A stretch of DNA of 64,000 bases from Heliocidaris tuberculata (taxonomy: Eukaryota; Echinodermata; Echinoidea; Camarodonta; Echinometridae): contig CM046838.1 of assembly GCA_025618425.1 (NCBI GenBank), forward strand, positions 6,161,655-6,225,654, in the 5' to 3' direction. Of the stretch, positions 14,260 to 25,400 are shown one piece after another. The notes below the pieces were generated by a model. It saw only the letters and a program-made list of their open reading frames with translations, had not been told where the DNA came from and did not search any database. The stretch's first letter is position 1, and each line of letters begins with the position of its first letter. A program made the position numbers and the translations under genes.

Positions 14260-14600
14260 ATAAAGAGAACACAAATATTTTTTTTTCTTAGAGGAAGTAG
14301 TGTAATGTAGTTACTAAGAAGGGAGGAACAACAAAACTTACAATAAGCAATAAAGAGAGTATCAATATATCGTTTCTTCACAGGAAGTAGAAAAGAAAGT
14401 AGTTGCCAAAAAAGGGAGAACGACAAAATAAACAATAGTGAAAACAGAGAACATAGATATTTTGTTTTTCTTAAAGGAAATAGAAAAAATGTAGTCACTA
14501 AAAACAGAAGAACGATTAAAAAAACAATAAGCAATAAAAGACATAAAAGGGAACACAAATGTTTTGTTTTCTTTACAAGAAATAGTGTAATGTCATCACA
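14260..14600. repeat. Degenerate tandem repeat, unit about 95 bp
   Basis: About 3.5 copies of a unit containing aataaagagaacacaaatat ... ggaagtag...tgtagt...gggagaac are arranged head to tail. The open frames on the opposite strand are hydrophobic artefacts of this repeat. Confidence 0.65.
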
Positions 14601-15763
14601 AAATGCAACACCAATACAAAGAAGAAAGTAAATTGAAGAGGTATATGAAGATTAGAAGAAAATGGATGGCAGGATAAAGAAAGTTAAGCTAATGTCACAT
14701 ACATGTAAGATTACAAGATAAAGATAAATGAGGACAGCAGAATTAATCAATGCAAGATTTACACAGACCATGGAAAGTAGAAAAAGAAAAGATAAAAACC
14801 AATGAAGAAAAAAAGAAAACATATCATGAGATAAAGAGAAAGAAAGTTAGCCAGAAAACAAAAATAGAATGGAAAGATATAAACAGAGGTATAAGAAAAA
14901 AAAGGCACAAGTAAAGAAGAATTCAAAGAATGGCACAGAATCTTGGACAAGGGTCCCGGAACAATAGATCAGCATCTTAAACCTTAATTAAACACTGTCA
15001 TTAAGATGACAAAGAAGCACATCTCATAGGGGACAATCAATCATTTCATAACAGAGACCAAATAAAACCAGATTAAGCCCCCTTCAGACATGACCCAGTA
15101 AACTGCCTAACGAAATGCTGCAGAAATGTTTTGTAAATAAACAGCAAGATTTTTTTTGTGTAAATAAACAGCAAGAGACAGTATCTTGGGGGATCATTAA
15201 TATGGCTGTGTGCAACAATAGCCCCTATACGTATTCACTTCTCTGTGTGCTGTAAGATATTGATATGTTAAGTGCACTACGCATACAAGTATCTCATTTG
15301 CCACACCATTTTCTTTTCTTTCTTTTGTTTTATAAGTTTTTTTTTTTTTTCCTCCATCTGATGTCTGAATGGGCCTTCAGGGCTCCAAATGACAGGTGTA
15401 AAACTCTCCTGGATGACCTGAAGAACGGGGTCAGATGGAACTTGAGTCAGACATGGAGTTCCTTTTGACCTACATTCTGTTCCTAATTACCTGCTTTCAC
15501 TTCGTAATTACTTGAGAAATCAGACAAACAGATCGCTCAATTAAAGAATCTTCATCTCATTCTTAGTTCCTGTAATGATACAGGGTTGGGAGGGTGGGAA
15601 ACTTTGATTTGATGATCAGGAGAATTTGGAAAATTGGAAGACGTTAAAATTAATATTACAAAATAGAAAAATCAGACAAACCAATCACTCTTTCAAGGAT
15701 CATAATCTCCCTCCCTCTCCCTTTCCTTTCAGACATCTCATTTCATTCACTGTGTCATTCTTA
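14601..15763. other. Gene-free purine-rich stretch
   Basis: An A/G-rich region (14600-14950) followed by ordinary AT-rich DNA; a 20-bp phrase, gtaaataaacagcaaga, is duplicated at 15134-15176. No gene was recognised. Confidence 0.35.
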
Positions 15764-16129
15764 GGGCGCATTTATACTCCCATTTTTCAGGCCAGAATGA
15801 GCCTTTTGTTATGCGTTTAGTTCAAAACATGGTTGCGTCAACAGTCATTTCGTATAATCGTCGATTTAAAACGCTGATGTAAAAAAGGTGAATCAGCATT
15901 TCTCAAAAAACACGGTTTCTGGGGAAGCATAAACGTTTTTTTCATTTGTCAACGTGTTTATATCACGTCATATAAACTAATAGCATGCGCAGTGAGGTCT
16001 GCAAAACCAGCTGCAGAGCCCAAATTCTCCTGGAGAAAAGAAGCATAAACAGTACCCCGTGAAAGTACACTTTAGATGTGCGTTTCAAAACGCTCATTCT
16101 GCCTTCGCAAAGAAAGTATAAACGTACCC
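15764..16129. mobile_element. PIF/Harbinger-like MITE
   Basis: A 366-bp segment is flanked by TTA direct repeats (15761-15763 and 16130-16132). The ends gggcgcatttatact and agtataaacgtaccc are inverted; the subterminal cagaatgagc...tt is inverted too. A 3-bp TTA duplication and GGG-starting TIRs are typical of PIF/Harbinger. No transposase is present. Confidence 0.75.
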
Positions 16130-16749
16130 TTAGTTCATGTCATGGTAGAGGGAGGTAGAGTGGGAGGTCTCCTATAAAAAATAATTTAGATTTTATGATC
16201 AGAGGGATTTTAAAATAGGAAGATGTCAAAAAATCGATTGCAAAATAGAAAAATTTGAGGAAGAAATATCCCCCACAAAGAATTATTTTCTTAATCTAAT
16301 TGACACAGAGGAGGTAGGGTAGGAAGTCTCCTTTAAAAAAATTAATGTTTATTTCATTGTTTTAAAGTTTCAAATAATAATAAGATGTCAAAATCAATGG
16401 TGAAATTTTTTAATTAAAAAAACCCAAATCACTCCATGGAGAATCATTTTCTCATGAATAGTTCCTGTCATGATACAGCTGATTAAGGGTGGGAAGGCTT
16501 CAAGAAAATTGATTAACTGATATAGACATAGCAAGGAAAAATAGAGAGAGATAGAGAAAAGACAGAATTGTAAGATGAATCATTGACACTATTTACTCTC
16601 TTAAATAATAGCATGTTTACAATCACAGAAATAGTCCAGCAAGTCACTTCATTTGCCTTTAAAATTAAAGATAAGATGAGTTCTGGTCATGCAATTACAA
16701 TCTGAAAGAAACTCTCTCAAAGTAACTGGGAAAGGTTGGTCATGTCTAG

Positions 16750-17065
16750 ATAACAAGTGGTGTATACTGTGAGGTTTTGGAATCATCAAAATAATAAGAA
16801 TTGACCCAACCTCCCTGATAAACACTTGCACTGCACAAAGAAATGGGTATATGGGACTGCACACACATGTGCCATGAATGTTTGGTCCGAACATTTCAGC
16901 TATTTCTCGTCATATTTCAAATATGAGGGCATTTGAAGAGCAATCGTTTTCAGGCGACATTTCTACTATGATGTTCTTCCAAACTGACATAAAAGGAGTG
17001 AGAAAGCTCACAAATTATTTGTTCACCTTTCCTTGAACTCAACCTTTTCTTTAAACATGGTTTTT
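16750..17065. repeat. Dispersed repeat R, copy 2 (inverted)
   Basis: This is the inverted, diverged partner of 7290-7610, 9.4 kb away; similarity extends to ccaaaacct near its left end. Confidence 0.7.
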
Positions 17066-17736
17066 GTGCGAATAGGTTTGTTTTTGTTTCATTTTACACT
17101 ACACACAAGAGCACTCTTGTTACTTTACCAAGGAGCTTGACAGACTACCTACCAATGATAATCGAGCAGAATGCTACTTAACTGTCACATCAAAGCTCTC
17201 TTATGAAACATGATTCTGCAAAGAGCACTTATATTTGAAGTGTGGATACCACTTCCTTTAATCTCACACGAATGAATATACTCTATTAACAAAGAATATG
17301 AATATGAACAGAGTTCTTGTAAGCATGTATCCTATAGGCTAAATTGCAATCACTTGCTCTTCTATAGTTTTTTTTTAGTGCATGGGTGAGTATTACAAGG
17401 TGCAAGCTTGCATACCAGCAAGCACATCCATGCCTGCCATAAAATTTTCCTTGTTTTCAATATCTTAGTTGTGCACTTCAGACAGAAGGGGCAAATCGGT
17501 AAAATAAAAATTGAGGAGCATGGTAGAAATAAGGCATATAATTTCAAAATATACCGTCATCGCCTTTAAAAGAAATTGCATGCTTATCGTCCTTCTATTA
17601 AATGTAATTTCATCTCCAAATTCAGAATTTCCTCATGCAGTTATATTCAAACCTAAGCCTGTGGCCTCCAAGAAATATAGAGCATTCGTGAAATTCAGAA
17701 TTTGTTGGTTCATATATTTCGTTACACTGAACCCTG

Positions 17737-18045
17737 GAGCATGCAATATTCATATAATATTGAACTCTTTTAATAGCATTCAGTATTTATGTATATAATA
17801 TCAAACTCCTGAGAATGCTATATTTATATAATACTGAGCTCCTGAGCATGCAATATTGATAGAACATTGAGCTCGTTTAATAGCATGCAGTATTTACGTA
17901 TATAATATTGATATCCTGAGAATGCTATATTTATATAATATTGAACTTCTGAGCATGCAATATTATATGACATTGAGCTTGTTTAATAGCATGCAGTATT
18001 TACATGTACGTATATAATATTGAACTCTTGAGCATGCAATATTTA
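17737..18045. repeat. AT-rich minisatellite next to CWC27 exon 10
   Basis: The phrase gagcatgcaatatt recurs at 17737, 17844, 17951 and 18030, giving a roughly 107-bp unit whose last copy is shortened. The internal phrase taatagcatgcagtattta also repeats. The array ends about ten bases from the exon 10 donor. Confidence 0.8.
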
Positions 18046-18054
18046 GATACTAAC

Positions 18055-18218
18055 CAATCCTCTCCTTCTTCCTCTTCCTCTCCTTTCTCCTTCATCTCTT
18101 CTTCTCCATCCATGTATTCACCTTCTTCCTTCTCTTCTTTCTTCTTCTCAGATTCAGGTTTCTTACTCAAGATGGCCGAATGCAGCTTATTCTGGAACTT
18201 GGCCAACATTGCTAATGT
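18055..18218 (-). CDS. CWC27: CWC27 exon 10 (residues 398-451), last exon found
   Basis: This exon follows tgtgcag and encodes [16 protein letters not shown], matching human TLALLNQFKSKLTQAI, then a very acidic stretch ending GED plus two bases of a Trp codon. The likely donor is gttagt at 18054; an alternative gtatct lies four bases further on at 18050. An AT-rich minisatellite begins within about ten bases of this donor. The next exon should start by completing Trp and encode the SHVLQFED-like block, which is not visible in the window. Confidence 0.88.
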
Positions 18219-19411
18219 CTGCACAGGAATGAAACAGATTTTATTATAGTTTTATTTCATTCAGCCAGAATGGTCTTGTCCGTGATCAAAAAAACTGTTT
18301 TACAAGAGGGCCCTGCACAAAAAAAATTCGCATAATACAAAAAAACATACAAGTAAGGTATATAAAAAAAGAATAATGAATACAGACATAGATATAAAAC
18401 CAAAGGATACATTCCTGTTTTTACTTTTTTTAATTCTTGGAAATCAAATAAAATCATGTACAGAAAATTAGGAAATAAGATAAATCAAAAATAAAATTGA
18501 AGTACATGTACAATGGTGCTTTAAATGGGCAATAAAGGCAGGCTCATAAATTTACAGTACATGCATATTCAAGTTGTAGATTTTGGTGTCATATAATGGA
18601 TAAAGGGGACAATTTTAAATTAAAGTTCAAGTTGAAGGCACTTGCCGATAAATGTAACAGCATTTCCTGCAGAGAATTTCTTGGCATACAGGTACATGTT
18701 TGAGGTATACCAACAGGCTTTCCAAAACAACCTGTATGATATTGCATTGCCAGATGTGAATGTTGTTTTTGTGGCATACCATGGGCAGAGAGTTCAAGTT
18801 CAAGTTCAGTGGGTCTCTACACTCTTCTGCTCTTCCCGACTTTTAAATTTGGCACGTCTAAGTTCAAGGCACTTGCTGGTAAATGTGACTTCTATTTCCT
18901 GCGACAGCACTTCTTGTGTGAATTTCAGGCTTTTGCGAACAGTTTATATTTGTAAAAATCACTCTCATTGTTTAATGGAAGTTATTGTTTGCCTGCAATG
19001 TCTTCAGTACTGAGTTCAAGTTCAAATTGGAAAGTTCATTGCTTTCAAGCATTCTGCCCCACTAGAATATTTTCCCATGTACAAGAATAATGTATATTGG
19101 TATGACTGCTATAATTGTGTGATACCTTTTCCTGTCTCCATGTCATGTGGAAAGATTTAAAGCTCAACAGATTGACACTAGTCAAACATTTATTGACACA
19201 TTGAAATAACTATTTTTTTTTTTACCCCCTCCCCCTCAGAAAAATGTTCAACTTGCCCTTCCTATGGCATCACTGGATGTTTTAACCTATTGAATACTAA
19301 AACCCAAGATAGCTCATGCTGGAGTCTATTGCAAATGTATGTTATACCATGATCAAATTGAATCATACAGGTTAAGTTTTCTCCTTCCCTTGGATTTTTG
19401 CCACTGCCCAT

Positions 19412-19443
<32 letters not shown>

Positions 19444-22400
19444 CACACCCTCTCCTCCTTCCTTCATAGTAAACTGAATGGATTGTAGATCCCTTTGAAA
19501 AATCAACTTTCTGTTGAAAGGGCAATTCACTTCATATATGGTGGAAATGAAATGTACAATAGTCCCCCTCTCCCCCCCCCCCCCCTCCTGGAAATGAGAG
19601 TCACTTTCAAGTTCTAGTTCCGTGGTTCCTTACACTCACCTTTTCTTCCCTACTAGAGCCTTTCTTCACCATCGTCTTTTTCATGGCTTTGAATTTCTTC
19701 TTCTGTGCATGAAACTCTTCCAATTCATCCCCCTTGCCAGAGCTTTCCTCTGAAATAAATATTGAATGTGAAAGATGCACCCTTTAGGCAGGTTATCACA
19801 TAAAGCTTTGTCTCCCCTTATCCTGATGTAATCGATGGGTCAGAGAGCAGAGTTCCTTGAAGAATCTTAATTTGCTTTGAAATTGCTGCCAAATTTTTTC
19901 ATCAATAAGGTGCCAATATTCATCAGAACATTAAGGTATTCAAATGGCTGAAAATCAGTGAGTTGTTCTGCAAATCAGACAACACTTGTCTGTAAAAGTC
20001 AGAATCTTGTCTGAAACTTTCAGTATTCTTCTCAAAGTTCAGTATAAAATACTTAAAATCAATACTAATTATACCATTTCTATACAGGGTGGTCCAGAAA
20101 GAATGCAATACCTGGGATCTGCAATTCCAACGATATAATTGATAGAATATCATTAGTTTTTGTTTTATCGGGTAGAAAATTATTTTACGAGTGAAATGAC
20201 ACCAAGATCAACAATTTTGGGTAAGGCGTTTTGATTCTACAGCTATTTTTGTGAGGCAATGTCATTTTCAAAATTTGCTACTTTTGGAACCGTAGTTGTG
20301 CATGGAGCAATAAAAAAATGTATGTATGATGGCTTACCACAGAGTCACCTTTGTTGACATACACATGACTGCTCTCGCTTTGTAAATGTAGACCACTTGA
20401 ATGAACCAGGGATTGTATGGGAAGCCATCATGTATACATTACTCGTTGCTTCAAGCATGACTACTGTTGCAAAAGTAGCAAAATCTGAAAAAGACATTGC
20501 CTCACAAAAACAGCCGTAGAATCAAAACATCTTACCCGAAATTGGTGATCTTGGTGTCATTTTACTCAGAAAAGAATTCTCTATCCAATAAAAAATAAAA
20601 ACTAATAATATTGTATCAATGAGGTTTTCAAAATTCAATCTCAGGTGTTGCATTCTTTCTGGGCCACGCTGTATAATGTCTCCAGACACTATTTAAAAAA
20701 AAGCCTTTGACTCATGCAGCACATTTAACTTCAGGGAACTTTGCTTCCCATAACATACTATCTAACATACCAGGATATAGAGAAACAATTACAAAAAAAA
20801 AAAAAAAAAAATCAGAAAAGACATTTCTAACATTTCATGTAAAGGTAACCAAAGGAGAAACCTCTCAAAATGTCAAATGATGCATTCAATAATTCATATC
20901 TTTTCACCTGCATGTACTGTTATTATTAATTCTCAGATTCTTTGTGTATAACTTTTCAATATGGAATGAGATCAACCTATAAATTACCAAACCTGATATC
21001 ATTCATGCCAACACCCATTACAAATGTAAACTATACAAACAAAACTGAATACATTTCTAACTGTTCAAATATGAACGTATGAGAAGCTGCCAATAATTAT
21101 AATTATCTTTGCATCAGAAACAACATGATCTTCATGTACATATTTATGTAATTTGAAACAAATAGCTATCCATTGATTTAATACATACATGTATATGTAA
21201 TTAAAAAAAAAAAAAACACTTGTGAAGCTAAAGTAAATATATGAGAGTATTCATTTCTTGGAAGATATCCAGCATTATGTAGGTCATATAACTGATCATA
21301 TTTCACATCTCAACTTAATGGAAAAAACGGTTGTGTGAGAAAGGTTTTTTTCCTCATGATAAAAGTAGAGCAAAAATCTGCCTTACTGAATTTAGGTAGC
21401 TTAGCGAAATGTAATGGCACAAAAAGACTTGGCCGCAACTCAAAAGGAATGGAAAAGATATTATTGTTAGTAATACAGGTAAATTAAAATTTGATATGAG
21501 ACATATTGAAATGACAGTGTTCACATTACTTAACCTAATCAAGCTTGTAGGGAGGAAATTCCACATGAGAAGTGCAAAATCAGCTAATTTCAGATTTATG
21601 CTAATAAAAATCACTTTATAAGTCCCTAAAAGCTAAATCCTTAAATTTAAATAAACTGCTACAAAATTTCCCCTATCTCAATCAGAATTTGCACAATGCA
21701 TGTTGAATATACATGATATCTTCTGCTATTTACTAAATATTTTGTAAAATGTAATGATTATGATGAAATAGATTTTTTCTTCAATTTATGTCTCATGCAT
21801 TCACTTTCATTATACTCGTGTAAGTAACTTGCAAATAAGATAAATGAGACAGATATCGAACCAGTATTTTCAGGAAGAGTGTACAAAATCTACAGCAATA
21901 TGCGTGTAACTCTGTTACCATAAATGAGGGAAAGTTTTCCTCCTAGCCTTGAAAGAGTGACTATTTTTTTGGTAACTGAAAATTTTCTAATTTCAACTGA
22001 TACCTTAAAACTTCCTATAGCACTTTAATATGTGAATATCTCTTTCTACTCGGCCAAATTTGTGGTTAGGGAATTACCATGATGCATGAAATATTGTCTT
22101 GTGATTGAGAAGTTGGAACATGGGTTTTTGTACATCGTATGTTAAGTTGCTCTGACGTGTCATTAAATGCAAAAAAGAGGCAAAGAATCAAGTATGAATA
22201 ATAATTGTGTACATTTACATGTATGTTACTTTTCATATTGTTATACCAAGGAGTTATCACAGAACGTTCTGTGATAACTCTTGGGTATACAAGGGAGGAA
22301 TGTTTCAATCTTATACTGCATTCAAACTGAGGATGTAACCCGACTGTCTCAGGTTATATCCTCAGTTTGAACGTGGTATTAAATGACATTAATTTTATGA

Positions 22401-25400
22401 AAGGAACCAAAGGTTCCAATTTATCATGGAAACTTTGTTTTGTTTTGTTTGTTTTTGTTTTTGGTCTTTGTCCCTTTAGATATTCATCTACCAGTCATCT
22501 ACTTATCATTCTGTCATTAGAGTTCCTGTCAAAAATTTGCAAACTATTTTGAATTTTCAGATAATCCTGGGTTTCGCAAATGATTTTCACATAAGATAAA
22601 AAATGTAATTTACCATACTATCACTTAATCACATCTGTTTTTGCATGTCAATCCTTCACAGTGGCTTTCAAGGTTTTCTCCTTTTGATTGTTCTTAGATA
22701 TAAAATGACTAACTTGCAAGCCAATCTTTTAAGCAAATTCAGTCAGTAGTTAGTTCAAACATGATGTCTTTGCGTTACCATACATGTAGCTATTATGCCC
22801 AATTCATAGTATGTAATATTGTTTGAATTAATAGCCATGTTTATTTTCACGGATGATTTCATGCCTATATTCAACAGACAAAATTAATCACAAATATATC
22901 AAGCAGTTGCTGCTTATCTCTACTAAAACTTTGTCATCGTACCCATTTCAAGATATATTCAAAGACACCTTTTCAAAATAAAGGCCAGATGGTACTTATT
23001 TCATTATCTTTTTTTTTCATTTGAGATTGCTAATAAGAATTGATTAACATTTAACCCTAAAAGGATTTGTCCTCAACGTGCAAAGCAGTCGCCGCGGCGC
23101 TTCATGACTTTTTTCTTTCGAATCTCACGCATCTTTTGAGACCAAATTCGCGATGTCCGGGCATGCGGTTCCGCAGTTACTCAACGTTTCGTACTTGCAC
23201 ATCAGACCAAAAATTGCTCAAAAACGTGATTTCATGTATAATTTCAATACAAAATGTGTTTTCAGCCAAAATTTAGAAATCTATGAATATTTTTACATTT
23301 ACTGATTAAAATTAATTTATTTTATGCTGTTTATGATCGCAAAAAACAATAAAAAACAAAAGTTAAAAAAACAAAGAAATACATAAGAAATTTTAAATAC
23401 AATAAAATACATACGAAATCAATTTTGATACCAATTTGTTTTTCAAGTATATTTACTAAGAATACTGGTAAGAGTGTCTAGACCAAAAATTGGCATTTTT
23501 TAAAGCTTTATTTAATGATTTAGAGCAAAATTTTGATTTCATGCACAAATAAGCATAATTAATTAATGTAAAATTATTTCGGAGCATTTAACTATACAGT
23601 TTTGTAGATCATGTTGTGGACGACGTGCGTGCTGATTTTCGGTGCGATCGCACAGTCGAGATCTCAAGGGGGGGGGGGGGTTGAATTCCATCCCCCCCCC
23701 CCCGGCTGTGGCATAGCCAAAATCCCCCAGTCCCTTTTAGGGTTAAGTTGACAGGTAATTGAAAAACCACTATTTTTGTTAATAAATTTCACAAGATGAA
23801 ATTCCAATACCGATGACTTACCTATGAAAAAGAGCAAATACAACATACCTGCCACGTTATATTCAAATCTATTCCTATTAAAATTAAGTTGAATTAACAG
23901 AAAGATGAATCAAACATGAAACTTGAATATTTGGCTTGTAAATTTCAGAGGATATTGCATGGAAATGAGAGATTCGAAAATGCCACCATTTTCTGGTAAT
24001 TCCGTTACCAAGCTATATATACCACAATATAAGTAATTCAAGAGGACAATTTGGGGTATGGAAGAGTTCAGGTGAAAGAATGATGACATCTGCAGATTAT
24101 TAAATACTGAGAAGGTGATCAAAGTGTAAAATTAGTGCACAAACTCCAAAAATGTGAGTAAAAAATCTCTAATTTGTAATTCTGTTACCGTGGAATTGCC
24201 CAGACGCATATTACCAGCTCTGTATTCTAATAATATGGTGCTACCTCTTTACCACAAAAGAATTATTTACCACAATTATACAATTTGTGTTCTGGACAGG
24301 TGTTTTTGTGCCACTGTATTTTGCTAAGCTACCTTAGTAGTGTTTGCAATGTTACCTGAAATAAATTAATAGAAGAATGAATTACCAGGAGAAATTTGGA
24401 CTCATAACAGTAGAAGCAACCCTTTTCACATTCATAAACATGTACAGTCCCGTCTCTGGGAAATGTCTCGCTATCGTCCAAAAAGATACGTCTTCATTGC
24501 GGGGAGCATTGCTTCCAAATTTGTACCAGAAAACTAGGGGAAACGTACTAGTCTAAATGCCCTAGTACGGACGAGGGTTTGTGTGCAAGCGTGATGTTTT
24601 AGATGAGTTGCGAGAACGGCATGGGTCCGACATCTTTGTGATTTATGTTTCATCTTTGTTTTCTCATTCTTATATTTAATTTAAAATTCCGCAATGTCTC
24701 TTTTCTTTCAAGACGTTAAAGATAAGGTATTGCTGATGTTAACAAACGGGTTGTCAAGCGCATACACCTCTTAAGTGTTGCGTGCAAAGATCTGACAAAT
24801 GTACATATCGCTAATAAAATATGCAAAATGATGAAAGCTCATGGACAGTCTTGGTAGCAAAGATCATACTGGCAAGAAACTTATCTAACGTAGTCACATA
24901 CTATTCTCCTTTTGTCATTAGACACATGTACGAGATTATTTGACATTCCATTCACGATTTCGAACAAATTTTGGTGTTAATAATATCTGTAAGAAACTCT
25001 TGGTAATGGCTTTTCACTGCCTCACGCTAAGACCATATCCACCCGAAGGTTCCCCGCACAATAAACCTAGCGCTTCGCACTATGTGTAGCGTATTCTATA
25101 CACACAGCAATCCTCATGTGCGTAGTGTGTGTGGCCGTTGTTTGAATTTACATCCCCTCTTTTTTGGGCCAGGGATTTTTATTACTTTTCACCTCTCATT
25201 CGATAAATATTTCACTTGAGGAGGAAAAAACTTCACAGCATCTTAGTTATGTTAGTACCCTGCTATTTGTTAAGTAAAATCAAAGAAATCTCACGAAAAG
25301 TTTTTGAGGGCTTCCCAAAACTATCTGTTACCTTTAAATACAATTGTTCCTATTCTTTAAATAGAATTACAGGAAAAGTTCAGACTTGGCAACTTGGATA

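Noticed and set aside
14226..14950. Hydrophobic open frames resembling membrane proteins.
   Set aside because: They are the reverse reading of an A/G-rich degenerate tandem repeat, which yields Phe/Leu/Ser-rich translations.
18004..18249. Plus-strand Ser/Pro-rich open frame.
   Set aside because: It is the antisense of CWC27 exon 10.
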